Assembly (NCBI RefSeq): GCF_019375475.1
Contig: NZ_JAHXGQ010000001.1
Coordinates: 620,001-684,000, forward strand
Direction: 5' to 3'
Source: Saccharothrix obliqua
GTDB lineage: Bacteria; Actinomycetota; Actinomycetes; Mycobacteriales; Pseudonocardiaceae
Length of the DNA stretch: 64,000 bases
Shown: one piece after another, positions 1 to 8,056 of the stretch
Position numbering within the stretch: position 1 is the stretch's first letter
How the letters are laid out: each line of letters opens with the position of its first letter
The notes under the pieces: model-generated
The model's input: only the letters and a program-made list of their open reading frames with translations
Database searches by the model: none
What the model was told of the DNA's origin: nothing
Made by a program: the position numbers and the translations under genes

Positions 1-109
1 ACGCCGTGACGGTCACCAGCCCCGACGGGTGGGTGGCCGTCCCGGTCACCCGCGCCAGCACCTCGGCCAGCCGGTCCGCCGCCGCGATCCGCTCCTCCTG
101 CGCGCTCAC
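1..109 (-). CDS. YbaB/EbfC-like protein, N-terminal part only (runs off the window)
   Basis: A GTG codon at 109-107 overlaps the TGA of the preceding gene (106-108) as GTGA. The 36 visible codons read VSAQEERIAAADRLAEVLAR and onward to a TVTA strand. This is the layout of the next gene upstream: an amphipathic helix followed by the start of a beta strand, as in small YbaB-type DNA-binding proteins. It is probably a paralogue of the 106-480 gene and the next member of the type VII accessory cassette. The 3' end is outside the window, so the length is unknown. Confidence 0.6.
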   Translation of the reverse strand, partial: MSAQEERIAAADRLAEVLARVTGTATHPSGLVTVTA

Positions 110-480
110 CGCGGTCCCCGCAGGTACGAGGTGCCGAAGTCGTCCTCCACCGCACCCGCCGGGAAACCGATGTCGTCCAGCGCGCGGCTGGTCGCCGGGT
201 CCACCAGCCGCGCGAGCGACTGGTGCATCCGGGCCGCCGCGTCGGCCGCCGCGCGTTCGGCGACCCGCACGATCTCGGCGCCCAGCGCGTCCGCGCCCAT
301 GTTCAGCGCGGCCTTGGAGATGCGGATCTCCCGCGGTGGCGCGCCGGGCGCGCTCACCACGGTCACCGCGCCGTCCGCGGACGACGCCCGCCCGAGCACC
401 GGCCCGGTGCGCGCGATGTGCGCGGACACCCGCGCCTCCACTTCGGCGACCCGGTCGGCCGCGCGTGCCGTCTCGTCCAC
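106..480 (-). CDS. YbaB/EbfC-like nucleoid-associated family protein (type VII cassette)
   Basis: A 124-residue protein starting at GTG 480. It has an N-terminal helix (DETARAADRVAEVEARVSAH), a TVVSAPGAPPREIRIS strand region and a long Ala-rich helix, matching the small YbaB/EbfC fold that often accompanies ESX-type genes in Pseudonocardiales. It starts 4 bases after the NlpC/P60 gene and overlaps the following gene by 4 bases, so it lies in one operon. Its role is unknown: either DNA binding or a chaperone-like partner of the EspC-type protein. A similar YbaB-like/EspC-like pair occurs at 57157-57908. Confidence 0.6.
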   Translation of the reverse strand: MDETARAADRVAEVEARVSAHIARTGPVLGRASSADGAVTVVSAPGAPPREIRISKAALNMGADALGAEIVRVAERAAADAAARMHQSLARLVDPATSRALDDIGFPAGAVEDDFGTSYLRGPR

Positions 481-484
481 GTCC

Positions 485-1654
485 TCAGCCCGTCGGTCGG
501 TAGAAACCCATGAAACCCATGCCGATGTTGCTGGTGCGCACCGGGTTCACCTGCACCGGGTCACCGGCCTCCACCATCTGCCCGTTGCCGATCACCATCG
601 CCACGTGCCCGTCCCACACCACCAGGTCGCCGGGCAGCAACTGGTCCGGCGGCACGGACGCGCCCATCGCCTGCGACGACGCGGGCCGCGGGATGTCGAA
701 CCCGGCGCCCTTGTACGCCCACTGGGTGAGCCCGGAGCAGTCGGTGCCCTGCGGCGGGTTCGCGCCGCCCCACACGTACGGGGTGCCGAGCGCGGACAGG
801 GCGTTGCGCACGGCCCGCGCGGCGGTCTCGTTGGGTGCTTCGGCGGAACTCCCGTCCGGCAGGTTCACGCCGACACCCGTGCCCGGCTGCGGCGGGATCG
901 CGACCGGCAACCGCGGTCCGGTCGCACCGCCGCCGCCACCGCCGCCACCACCCGAGCCACCGCCGCCACCGCCCGAACCGCCACCCGAGCCCGAACCGCC
1001 GGAGCCCGAGGGACCACCGGGGGACGACGGGTCGCGCCCGCCGCCGTCGGTCGCGCCGGCCGTCCGCGTGACACCGCCGGACTCCGCGCCGAGCGGATCG
1101 CCCAGACCGGCGAAATCCGGTTTCGGCAACCCCCGGAGCTGCGCCACGACGGCGGTCAGCTCCGTGCGCACCTTGTCCAGCTCCCGCTTCGACCGGCCCT
1201 CGTAGTCGCGGGCCTTCGCGGTCACCTCGGCGGCCACCGCGAGGGTCGCGCCCGCACCGCCGAACAACCCCGCCGCGACGGCCGCCGCGAGCCGGGGCTC
1301 CGCCCAGCCGGTGAACTCGTCGATGAGTCCCTGCACGGCCTTCCGGCCGCCCTCGACGGCGGACACCGCCGTGGTCGCGGCCTGCTGCGTGGCGGTGGCG
1401 TTGCGGGTCAACGTCCCGACACCACCGGAGAACTTCGCGACGCGTTGCTGGAACGCGTTCGCGCGGTCGCCGTACCAGGTGCCGAGCGCGGCGTTCGCCG
1501 CGCCGGTGTGCCTGCCGTCGACCTCCGACAACGCGGACGAAGCCCGCCCGAAGGCGTCCGCGGCCCGGCTCGCGCCGCCCGTGTCGCCCGCCAACCTGGC
1601 CAAGTCGTCCTTCATCGGGCGCACGAGGCCCGCCAGGAATCCCGCGACGTCCAC
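485..1654 (-). CDS. NlpC/P60 family peptidoglycan hydrolase with glycine-rich linker
   Basis: A 389-residue protein. GTG at 1654 is chosen because it follows the upstream TGA (1656-1658) by one base. Residues 1-160 are helical and Ala-rich with a GTWYGDRA motif, resembling a WXG100/EspA-like substrate domain. Next comes a linker of about 50 residues of mainly Gly and Ser (around 920-1035). The C-terminal NlpC/P60 domain has YVWGGANPPQGTDCSGLTQ (nucleophile Cys) and WDGHVAMVIG (catalytic His). Enzymes of this family cut peptide bonds in the cell-wall peptide stem. There is no signal peptide, so export by the type VII pathway is inferred from the N-terminal domain and neighbours. Confidence 0.8.
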   Translation of the reverse strand: MDVAGFLAGLVRPMKDDLARLAGDTGGASRAADAFGRASSALSEVDGRHTGAANAALGTWYGDRANAFQQRVAKFSGGVGTLTRNATATQQAATTAVSAVEGGRKAVQGLIDEFTGWAEPRLAAAVAAGLFGGAGATLAVAAEVTAKARDYEGRSKRELDKVRTELTAVVAQLRGLPKPDFAGLGDPLGAESGGVTRTAGATDGGGRDPSSPGGPSGSGGSGSGGGSGGGGGGSGGGGGGGGGATGPRLPVAIPPQPGTGVGVNLPDGSSAEAPNETAARAVRNALSALGTPYVWGGANPPQGTDCSGLTQWAYKGAGFDIPRPASSQAMGASVPPDQLLPGDLVVWDGHVAMVIGNGQMVEAGDPVQVNPVRTSNIGMGFMGFYRPTG

Positions 1655-1655
1655 G

Positions 1656-1979
1656 TCAGACCTGGTACGCCCGGGTGAAGTCGGCGCTGTTGCGCGCCTC
1701 CTGCTCGCGGTAGGCGGTGGCGGTGTCGGACACGGCCGTCGCGAACGCGTCCAACCCCTCCGCGGCGGCGGCCACGCCGTCCACCTGCGCCCGCGCCGCC
1801 TGCTGGAACGCCGCGCCCAGCCCCACCTCGTCGCCGATCGCGCCGAAGCTGCCCGCGGCGAGCGACGTGGTGCCCGCCAACGTCGACGTGCCGATCGCGC
1901 CGACCTCGCCGGCCAACCCGGACGCGGCGCCGCGGTACGTCGCCAGCGCCGCGAGGTCGACGCCGAAACCCCGTTCCAC
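1656..1979 (-). CDS. EspC/WXG100-like small type VII secreted protein
   Basis: About 107 residues, helical and Ala-rich (FGVDLAALATYRGAASGLAG ... ADFTRAYQV), with no Cys or signal peptide. It fits the excreted EspC-like (DUF2580) type VII substrates. Start GTG 1979 is chosen because a GAGGGGGG ribosome site lies at 1985-1992; GTG 1982 and ATG 2024 are in-frame alternatives. It is the first gene of the leftward cassette. The same kind of protein precedes the TNT toxin at 57600. The exact family is inferred from size, composition and position. Confidence 0.6.
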   Translation of the reverse strand: MERGFGVDLAALATYRGAASGLAGEVGAIGTSTLAGTTSLAAGSFGAIGDEVGLGAAFQQAARAQVDGVAAAAEGLDAFATAVSDTATAYREQEARNSADFTRAYQV

Positions 1980-2109
1980 CACAACCCCCCTCGAATACAC
2001 CATCCGGTCGCGATACTGCCCCATCGAACGGCGTCCCGTGCGGGCTTTGACGCAGATCCTCCCCTGATGGGCGGTACCGCCCGGAGCTTTTTCACTCGAT
2101 CATGGGTGA

Positions 2110-2676
2110 GTGGGTGTTCTGCGCCATTGGGAACGGATCGTGGCGTGGCTCGACTACCACGCCCCCTCGACCGCTGCCGCGTTCGTCCCCGGTGAGACCG
2201 CCGCGGCGGTGGAGGCGCTGGCGGTCGCGAGCGGCCTCGACCTGCCCGACGAACTGCGTGCCTGGTGGGCCGTGTGCGGCGGCACCGCCGACTTGGCGTT
2301 CGCGGAGGTGCTGCCGCCGTTCTACACGCCCCTCGGCCCCACCAACGCGCTGCGGTCGTGGCAGCTCAAGGAGCAGTTCTGGCCACGTGACCTGGACACC
2401 GAGGCAGGCGCGCCCACGGTCGGCTTCCACCCGCGTTGGCTGCCCATAGCGTTCGACGGGTGCGGTGACGCGCTCGCCGTGGACATGCGGCCCGGTGTGC
2501 TGTCCGGCTGCGTGGTCGAGTGGGACCGCGAGCGCGGCGAGATGCTGAAGCCCGAGTGGACCGGCCTGGACGAGATGCTCGACCAGGTGGCGACCTCCCT
2601 GGAGCACCTGAGCCGGATCGGCCACTGCGAACCGCTGATCACCACCGACGGCCGCCTCGGGTGGCGGACCGACTGA
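2110..2676 (+). CDS. SMI1/KNR4 (SUKH) family protein
   Basis: A 188-residue protein starting at GTG 2110. The early motif LDLPDELRAWWAVCGGTADL, then FHPRWLPIAFDGCGDALAVD and LEHLSRI near the end, are hallmarks of the SUKH/SMI1 fold: an LPxxxxxxY/W segment, then a PFA-like strand and D-x-D region. In bacteria many SUKH proteins are immunity proteins against polymorphic toxins, and others bind partner proteins. It is divergent from the type VII cassette starting at 1979, so an immunity role for that system is possible. No toxin partner is visible next to it. Confidence 0.75.
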   Translation: MGVLRHWERIVAWLDYHAPSTAAAFVPGETAAAVEALAVASGLDLPDELRAWWAVCGGTADLAFAEVLPPFYTPLGPTNALRSWQLKEQFWPRDLDTEAGAPTVGFHPRWLPIAFDGCGDALAVDMRPGVLSGCVVEWDRERGEMLKPEWTGLDEMLDQVATSLEHLSRIGHCEPLITTDGRLGWRTD

Positions 2677-2731
2677 CGTGCCGGGTGGTGCTCCGCCGAG
2701 CGCACCCGCCCGGGATCGTGACAATGGGGCC

Positions 2732-3568
2732 ATGGCGAAGGTGTTCGTCGCGGGACCGGTGTCGTGGAACCGCCTCGTGCGGCTGGCCGAGCTGCCCCGG
2801 CCCCGACCGCACACCACGTTCGCGCGCGGCCACCGCGCGGCGGTCGGCGGCACGTCCGCGGGCAAGGCGCTGAACCTGGCCCGGCTCGGCGCGGACGTCA
2901 CGCTGCGCACCGTGCTCGGCGACGACGCGCCGGGCCGCGCGGTCGCGGACGTCCTCGCCGCCGGCGGCGTGCACCTGATCGCCGAACGGGCCGCCGTCAC
3001 CGAGCAGCACCTGAACCTGATGTCCGACGCGGGCGAGCGCGTGTCGATCTACCTGGAGCTGCCGGAGCTGCCCGAGCCCAGGCACGACGACCGCGCCCTG
3101 GCCGCGTTGGCGGAGGCGGACGCGGCGGTGGTCGACCTGTCCGAGCCGTCCCGCCCGCTGCTGGCCGCCGCACGCCGCATGGGCGTCCCGGTGTGGTGCG
3201 ACGTGCACGACTACGACGGCACGGCCGACTACCACCGCGACTTCGTGTCCGCCGCCGACTACTTGTTTCTCAACGACGACGGCATGTCCGCCGACCGCCT
3301 GACCGCGTTCCTGGCGGACGTCACGGCGAACGGCACCCGCACCGCCGTGGCGACCCTCGGCGCACAGGGCGCCGTGGCCGCCGTGTCGGGCGGGACGCAC
3401 CGTGTCGCCGCCGTGCCCGTGGACGACATCGTGGACGTCAACGGCGCGGGCGACGCGTTCTTCGCGGGCTTCCTGGTCGCCCACCTGAACGGCGCGGACG
3501 TGCCCGCGGCGCTCACCGCGGGCGCGGCCCAGGCCGCCCGGTGCCTCTGCTCGCCCGACCTGGTGTGA
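2732..3568 (+). CDS. PfkB-family carbohydrate kinase
   Basis: 278 residues from ATG 2732. The PfkB signature regions are present: GGTSAGKALNLARLGADVTL near residues 35-55, LNDDG mid-protein, and IVDVNGAGDAFFAGF near residue 240. The latter contains the GAGD anion hole and catalytic Asp, with Val where the usual motif has Thr before the Gly pair. The family phosphorylates ribose, fructose, adenosine or related sugars. It converges on the deoC operon (20 bases between stops), so a deoxyribose- or nucleoside-related substrate is a fair guess only. A GACAAT -10-like box sits just before the start. Confidence 0.8.
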   Translation: MAKVFVAGPVSWNRLVRLAELPRPRPHTTFARGHRAAVGGTSAGKALNLARLGADVTLRTVLGDDAPGRAVADVLAAGGVHLIAERAAVTEQHLNLMSDAGERVSIYLELPELPEPRHDDRALAALAEADAAVVDLSEPSRPLLAAARRMGVPVWCDVHDYDGTADYHRDFVSAADYLFLNDDGMSADRLTAFLADVTANGTRTAVATLGAQGAVAAVSGGTHRVAAVPVDDIVDVNGAGDAFFAGFLVAHLNGADVPAALTAGAAQAARCLCSPDLV

Positions 3569-3587
3569 CGCCCTCACACCCCCACTG

Positions 3588-4478
3588 TCACACCCCTACT
3601 GGATGCCAGACGGTCTTCGACTCCAGGAAAGCCCGCATCCGGGACAGGTCCGGTTCCCGCGTGAAGTCCTCCGCCGCCCGTGCCCGCAGCACCCGCTTCA
3701 CCGTGCCCGCCGCCGACCGCTCCAGGTCGGCCCGCAACGCCTCCGGCGCACCGGTCAGGTCCAGCGCGTTCACGTCGGCGTGCGAGGCGAGCCACGGCGC
3801 GATCTCCGCGGTGCGCCCGGTCAGCACGTTCACCACGCCGCCCGGCACGTCGGAGGTGGCCAGCACCTCGGACAGCGTCACGGCGGGCAGCGGGCGGTCC
3901 TGGGACGCCACCACGACCGCCGTGTTGCCCACCGCGATCACCGGCGCGATCACGCTCACCAGCCCGAGCAACGACGACTGCCGCGGCGCGAGCACCGCCA
4001 CCACACCGGTCGGCTCCGGCACGGAGAACGAGAAGTACGGCCCCGCCACCGGGTTCGCCGCCCCGAGCACGGCCGCGACCTTGTCCGTCCACCCGGCGTA
4101 CCAGACGAGCCGGTCGACGGCCGCGTCCACCAGCGCCTGCGCCTTCTTGGCGGCGACGCCCTCCGCCGCGCCGACCTCGGCGGTGAACTGCTCGCGCCTG
4201 CCCTCCAGCACCTCGGCCACCCGGTACAGCACCTGGCCGCGGTTGTAGGCCGTCGCACCGGACCAGCCGCCGAACGCCTTGCGCGCCGCGACGACCGCGT
4301 CCCGCGCGTCCTTGCGGGAACCCTGCGCCGCGTTCGCCAGGAAGCCGCCCTTGGCGTCCGTCACCGGGTAGGAGCGACCGGACTCGGAACGCGGGAACGC
4401 GCCGCCGATGTAGAGCTTGTACGTCTTGGCCACGGTGACGCGGTTGTCGGTCCGCCCCAGGGAAATGCGCTCAGACAT
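3588..4478 (-). CDS. Vestigial aldehyde dehydrogenase domain protein lacking the catalytic half
   Basis: 296 residues from ATG 4478, overlapping the upstream dehydrogenase by 8 bases. It follows the ALDH fold through the N-terminal and Rossmann parts: YKLYIGGAFPRSESGRSY, WYAGWTDK, PTGVVAVLAPRQSSLLGL where active enzymes have PWN, and GNTAVVVAS. It then ends after a short tail. The LELGG catalytic Glu and the GQxC Cys are both absent. Family knowledge: in ALDH16 enzymes a second, inactive ALDH domain is fused to the active one. This pair looks like the same arrangement in two overlapping genes, so it may be a subunit of the 4471-5898 product. Confidence 0.75.
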   Translation of the reverse strand: MSERISLGRTDNRVTVAKTYKLYIGGAFPRSESGRSYPVTDAKGGFLANAAQGSRKDARDAVVAARKAFGGWSGATAYNRGQVLYRVAEVLEGRREQFTAEVGAAEGVAAKKAQALVDAAVDRLVWYAGWTDKVAAVLGAANPVAGPYFSFSVPEPTGVVAVLAPRQSSLLGLVSVIAPVIAVGNTAVVVASQDRPLPAVTLSEVLATSDVPGGVVNVLTGRTAEIAPWLASHADVNALDLTGAPEALRADLERSAAGTVKRVLRARAAEDFTREPDLSRMRAFLESKTVWHPVGV

Positions 4479-5898
4479 CGAGGTACGCCTCCAGCCCCGT
4501 GCGACCGCCCTCGCGGCCGAAGCCCGACTCCTGGTAGCCCCCGAACGGGGCCGTGGGGTCGAAGCGGTTGAACGTGTTGGCCCACACCACGCCGGCACGC
4601 ATCTTCTGCGCCGCCCACAGGATGCGTGAGCCCTTCTCGGTCCAGATGCCCGCGGACAGGCCGTAGGGCGTGTTGTTCGCCTTCGCCACGGCCTCGTCGG
4701 GCGTGCGGAACGTCAGCACCGACAGCACCGGCCCGAAGATCTCCTCGCGTGCGATCCGCATCGCCTGCGACACGTTGGAGAACACCGTCGGCGCGAAGTA
4801 GAAACCCTTGTCCGGCAACGCGCACGACGACGTCCAGCGCTCCGCGCCCTCCGCCTCGCCGGACGCGGTCAGCTCCTCGATCTTCGCCAGCTGCTCACGC
4901 GAGTTGATCGCGCCGACGTCGGTGTTCTTGTCCAACGGGTCGCCGACGCGCAGCGTCGACACCCGCGCCCGCAGCTTCTCCAGCAGCTCCTCGGCCACCG
5001 ATTCCTGCACCAGCAACCGGGAACCGGCACAGCACACGTGGCCCTGGTTGAAGAAGATGCCGTTCACGATGCCCTCGACGGCCTGGTCCAGCGGCGCGTC
5101 GTCGAACACGATGTTCGCCGCCTTGCCGCCCAGCTCCAGGGTGAGCCTCCGACCGGTGCCCGCGAGCTGCCGCTGGATGACCTTGCCGACCTCGGTGGAA
5201 CCGGTGAACGCCACCTTGTCCACGTCGTCGTGCGACACGAGGGCCGCGCCGACGTCACCCGCGCCCGGGAGGATGTTCACCACGCCCGGCGGCAGGTCCG
5301 CCTGCTGGATGATCTCGGCCAGCACCAGCGCGGTCAGCGGCGTCGTCTCGGCGGGCTTGAGCACCACGGTGTTGCCGCACGCCAGCGCGGGCGCGATCTT
5401 CCACGCCGCCATCAGCAGCGGGAAGTTCCACGGGATCACCTGGCCCGCCACGCCCAGCGGCTTCGGGTCGGGGCCGTAACCCGCGTAGCCGAGCTTGTCC
5501 GCCCAGCCCGCGTGGTAGAAGAAGTGCGCGGCGGCCGTGGGGATGTCGACGTCCCGCGATTCCCTGATGGGCTTGCCGTTGTCCAGGGATTCCAGCACGG
5601 CCAGCTCACGGGCGCGTTCCTGCACCAGGCGCGCGATGCGGAAGATGTACTTGGCGCGTTCCGAGCCGGGCATCCGGCCCCAGGCGCGCTCGTAGGCGCG
5701 ACGTGCCGCTTTGACGGCCTTGTCGACGTCGGCGGTGGTCGCCGTGGACACCTCGGCGAGGACTTCCTCCGTGCCGGGGTTGACGGTCTTCAGGGGTTCG
5801 CCGCCGCCCTCCACGAACTGACCGTCGACGAACATCCGGTAGGTCGGCTTGAGGTTCGCGATGTCCCGCGACTCCGGCGCGGGGGCGTAGTCCCACAT
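4471..5898 (-). CDS. NAD(P)-dependent aldehyde dehydrogenase
   Basis: 475 residues, the normal ALDH length. Motifs in order: GQVIPWNFPL near residue 155, KPAETTPL, FTGSTEVGK, LTLELGGKAANIV with the general-base Glu, FFNQGHVCCAGSR with the nucleophile Cys, EEIFGPVLSV and a C-terminal NTFNRFDPTAPFGGY oligomerisation segment. It starts one base after deoC ends. DeoC releases acetaldehyde, so oxidation of acetaldehyde to acetate is the likely job here. That substrate assignment is inference from context; the enzyme class is secure. It overlaps the vestigial ALDH gene by 8 bases. Confidence 0.92.
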   Translation of the reverse strand: MWDYAPAPESRDIANLKPTYRMFVDGQFVEGGGEPLKTVNPGTEEVLAEVSTATTADVDKAVKAARRAYERAWGRMPGSERAKYIFRIARLVQERARELAVLESLDNGKPIRESRDVDIPTAAAHFFYHAGWADKLGYAGYGPDPKPLGVAGQVIPWNFPLLMAAWKIAPALACGNTVVLKPAETTPLTALVLAEIIQQADLPPGVVNILPGAGDVGAALVSHDDVDKVAFTGSTEVGKVIQRQLAGTGRRLTLELGGKAANIVFDDAPLDQAVEGIVNGIFFNQGHVCCAGSRLLVQESVAEELLEKLRARVSTLRVGDPLDKNTDVGAINSREQLAKIEELTASGEAEGAERWTSSCALPDKGFYFAPTVFSNVSQAMRIAREEIFGPVLSVLTFRTPDEAVAKANNTPYGLSAGIWTEKGSRILWAAQKMRAGVVWANTFNRFDPTAPFGGYQESGFGREGGRTGLEAYLDV

Positions 5899-5899
5899 G

Positions 5900-6865
5900 T
5901 CAGTCCACCGTCACGTAATCGGGGCCGCTGTAGTGGCCGTCCAACTGGGTGCGCCGCTGCATCAGCAGGTCGTTGAGCAGCGTCGAGGCGCCGAACCGGA
6001 ACAGGTCGGGCGTCAGCCACCCGGGACCGGCGACCTCGTTGACCGCCACCAGGTACTTGACCGCGTCCTTGGTGGTGCGGATGCCGCCCGCGGGCTTCAC
6101 GCCCCGCCGCTGCCCGGTCTGGGCGTGCCAGTCGCGGACCGCCTGGAGCATCACGTGCGTGACGGGCAGCGTCGCGGCGGGCGACACCTTGCCCGTGGAC
6201 GTCTTGATGAAGTCCCCGCCCGCCAGCAGCGCCAGCCACGAGGCGCGGCGCACGTTGTCGTAGGTGGCGAGTTCGCCGGTCTCCAGGATGACCTTCAGGT
6301 GCGCGTCGCCGCAGGCGTGCTTGACCTGCACGATCTCGTCGAAGACCTGCCCGTAGCGGCCGGACAGGAACGCGCCGCGGTCGATCACCATGTCGATCTC
6401 GGTCGCGCCCGCGTCCACCGCGAACGCCGTGTCCTCCAGCTTCACCTTCAGGCTGGACCGGCCGGACGGGAACGCCGTCGCCACCGAGGCGACGCCGATG
6501 CCCGTGCCACCGAGTTCACCGACGGCCGCGGCCACCATGTCCGGGTACACGCAGACCGCCGCGACCCGCGGCACGTCCGGTCGCTCCGGGTCGGGGCGGC
6601 GGGCCTTCGCGGCGAGCGACCGCACCTTGCCGGGCGTGTCCGCGCCTTCCAGCGTGGTCAGGTCCACCATCGAGATGGCCGTGTCGATCGCCCACAGCTT
6701 GGCGGCCTTCTTGATGCTGCGCGTGCCCAGCCCGGCCGCGCGCTGCTCCACCCCGACCTGGTCGACACCGGGCAGTCCGTGCAGGAAGCGGCGCAGCGAC
6801 GCGTCGTCGCGCACCGCGTCCGCGAGCGCCGGCGGCAACGGCGGCGCGGTCGATGTGGCAGCCAT
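5900..6865 (-). CDS. deoC: Deoxyribose-phosphate aldolase
   Basis: 321 residues, ATG 6865. DeoC splits 2-deoxyribose 5-phosphate into acetaldehyde and glyceraldehyde 3-phosphate. Class I aldolase landmarks: VCVYPDMV, ATAFPSG, EIDMVIDRGA, LKVILETGEL, DFIKTSTGK with the Schiff-base Lys, and VKPAGGIRTTKDA with the second essential Lys. It is longer than the E. coli enzyme because of an N-terminal extension of about 60 residues, as in eukaryotic-type and many actinobacterial DeoC. It leads an operon with the two ALDH genes. The promoter TAGACT ends 6 bases before the ATG, so the mRNA is probably leaderless. Confidence 0.95.
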   Translation of the reverse strand: MAATSTAPPLPPALADAVRDDASLRRFLHGLPGVDQVGVEQRAAGLGTRSIKKAAKLWAIDTAISMVDLTTLEGADTPGKVRSLAAKARRPDPERPDVPRVAAVCVYPDMVAAAVGELGGTGIGVASVATAFPSGRSSLKVKLEDTAFAVDAGATEIDMVIDRGAFLSGRYGQVFDEIVQVKHACGDAHLKVILETGELATYDNVRRASWLALLAGGDFIKTSTGKVSPAATLPVTHVMLQAVRDWHAQTGQRRGVKPAGGIRTTKDAVKYLVAVNEVAGPGWLTPDLFRFGASTLLNDLLMQRRTQLDGHYSGPDYVTVD

Positions 6866-6871
6866 GCACCG

Positions 6872-6877
6872 AGTCTA
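6872..6877 (-). promoter_or_regulatory. -10 box of deoC, leaderless promoter
   Basis: On the minus strand TAGACT lies 6 bases upstream of the deoC ATG. A start of transcription at or next to the ATG leaves no room for a ribosome site, and none is seen. No clear -35 box was recognised. Confidence 0.5.
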
Positions 6878-6920
6878 AGCGGACCCGGTGCGGGGTCCTA
6901 AGCGAGCGGGTTCGCGCAGG

Positions 6921-7574
6921 TCAGGCGTTCAGTTCGGGGTTGTCGGACCCCTTGAGCCACTTCTTCTTGGGCCGCCGCACCTCGACGCCCGCCATCATCG
7001 CGACCCCGGTGATCCGCACGACCGGACCGCCCGGGATGGTGGGCGTCTTGTAGGTGGTGTCGTCGAACGCGCCCATGATCCCGGCGCCGTCGACGCGCAC
7101 GGTCACGTCCTCCGGCACGAAGATCTCCACGCCACCCCACATGGCGAACACGCTGATGGTCGTCTCGGCCGCCGCGAAGCGCGCCCTGGACAGGTCGAGC
7201 ACCACCCCGCCCATGATCGCGACCACGGTGTGGGTGGCGGGCACCACCCACTCACCCCGGCGGTCCACGCCGGACCAGAAGGCGATCGACGTGGAAGGTC
7301 CGGGCTCGCCCCCGACGCGGTTGGCGGGCAGGTGGGCCTGGAGCGGGTGCGCGACGGGCGGTACCAGCGACGTGCCGGGAATCCCCAGGTCAGCGGTCAG
7401 CGGCACCAGTTCGCCGTAGGTCTTGGCGGCGTACACCGACGCCAGCCGCTCGTCCAACTCGTGCAGGTCCAGCCGCCCCTCGCCGTGGGCCTGCTGGAGC
7501 ACCTTGGCGACCTTCTCGCGATCGGCGTCCGAGGCGCGCATCTGACGGGGGTCCGGCACCAACTCGTCGCTCAC
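6921..7574 (-). CDS. DUF1707 plus LiaF-like C-terminal domain protein
   Basis: 217 residues from GTG 7574. The N-terminal DUF1707/SHOCT-like module MRASDADREKVAKVLQQAHG...GRLDLHELDERLASVYAAKT is followed by a linker. A beta-rich repeat region resembles the LiaF/cell-wall-active-antibiotic-response domain (VVAIMGGVVLDLSRARF, ISVFAMWGGVEIFVPEDV, VRITGVAMMAGVEVRRP). No membrane segment is visible. Such proteins are thought to sense or anchor cell-envelope stress functions, but the exact role is unknown. TAGACT at 7582-7587 gives a leaderless promoter. Confidence 0.8.
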   Translation of the reverse strand: MSDELVPDPRQMRASDADREKVAKVLQQAHGEGRLDLHELDERLASVYAAKTYGELVPLTADLGIPGTSLVPPVAHPLQAHLPANRVGGEPGPSTSIAFWSGVDRRGEWVVPATHTVVAIMGGVVLDLSRARFAAAETTISVFAMWGGVEIFVPEDVTVRVDGAGIMGAFDDTTYKTPTIPGGPVVRITGVAMMAGVEVRRPKKKWLKGSDNPELNA

Positions 7575-7581
7575 CCGGGTG

Positions 7582-7587
7582 AGTCTA
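7582..7587 (-). promoter_or_regulatory. -10 box of the DUF1707 gene, leaderless
   Basis: TAGACT on the minus strand is followed by 7 bases and then GTG 7574. The geometry is the same as at deoC, PNP, maf and birA. It overlaps the 3' end of the last DUF397 gene, so the gene can be transcribed separately from the DUF397 array. Confidence 0.45.
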
Positions 7588-7752
7588 GGCCCCGATCCGC
7601 CGCACGAACCCCCGCCAGCTCACCTCAGCCACGCTCAGCACGGGGCCGTGGGGGTTCTTGGAGTCCCGAACCGCGATGGAGTCGGCTACGTGTCGGACTT
7701 CCACGCAGTTGGCCTGGCTGCTGCTGTAGCTGCTCTTGCGCCATGTGTTCAT
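7585..7752 (-). CDS. DUF397 protein, copy 4 of the array
   Basis: A 55-residue DUF397 protein starting MNTWRKSSYSSSQANCVEVR, ATG 7752. Conserved features are W-R/H-K-SS-S/Y-S at the N-terminus, ANCVEV, the VAVRDSKNPHGPVL core and a terminal W-R-F-R tail. The start overlaps the previous stop as ATGA. It is the last of four tandem copies. DUF397 proteins are found next to Scr1-type HTH regulators in actinomycetes and have been proposed to form toxin-antitoxin-like or developmental (Bld/Whi-type) pairs. The molecular role is unknown. Confidence 0.85.
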   Translation of the reverse strand: MNTWRKSSYSSSQANCVEVRHVADSIAVRDSKNPHGPVLSVAEVSWRGFVRRIGA

Positions 7753-7904
7753 CGCGCGAACCTTCGCCAGTTGACCTTGGGCACGGTCAGGACGGGACCG
7801 TGGGGGTTCTTGGAGTCGCGTACCGCGACGGAGTCGGCGACGTGTCGGACTTCCACGCAGTTCGCCTGACTGGTGCTGTGGCTGCTCTTGTGCCATGCGC
7901 TCAT
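7749..7904 (-). CDS. DUF397 protein, copy 3 of the array
   Basis: 51 residues: ATG 7904, stop TGA 7751-7749. The sequence starts MSAWHKSSHSTSQANCVEVR and ends VPKVNWRRFAR. It overlaps its neighbours by 4 bases on both sides, so translation is probably coupled. It differs from copy 4 mainly at positions 4-12 and in the tail. It was read directly from the nucleotide sequence. Confidence 0.85.
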   Translation of the reverse strand: MSAWHKSSHSTSQANCVEVRHVADSVAVRDSKNPHGPVLTVPKVNWRRFAR

Positions 7905-8056
7905 CGGAGGAACCTCCGCCAGCTCACCGCAGTCACGTTCAGCACGGGGCCGTGGGGGTTCTTGGAGTCCCGTACCGCGATGGAGCCCGTCGTGCGTCGG
8001 ACCTCCACGCAGTTGGCCTGGTCGCTACTGTGGCTGCTCTTGCGCCAAGCGTTCAC
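7901..8056 (-). CDS. DUF397 protein, copy 2 of the array
   Basis: 51 residues: GTG 8056, stop TGA 7903-7901. The sequence starts VNAWRKSSHSSDQANCVEVR, continues RTTGSIAVRDSKNPHGPVL and ends VSWRRFLR. Four-base overlaps join it to the copies before (GTGA) and after (ATGA). It is the most divergent in the middle (RTTGS for HVADS or HLAGA). Confidence 0.85.
   Translation of the reverse strand: MNAWRKSSHSSDQANCVEVRRTTGSIAVRDSKNPHGPVLNVTAVSWRRFLR

Noticed and set aside
920-1035. Possible tandem repeat or CRISPR-like array in the first cassette
   Set aside because: It is the Gly/Ser codon run of the NlpC/P60 linker, with no spacers and an intact reading frame.
2732-3568. Deoxyribokinase call for the PfkB kinase because it neighbours deoC
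   Set aside because: It is on the opposite strand and converges on the deoC operon; no substrate-specific residues could be identified by eye.
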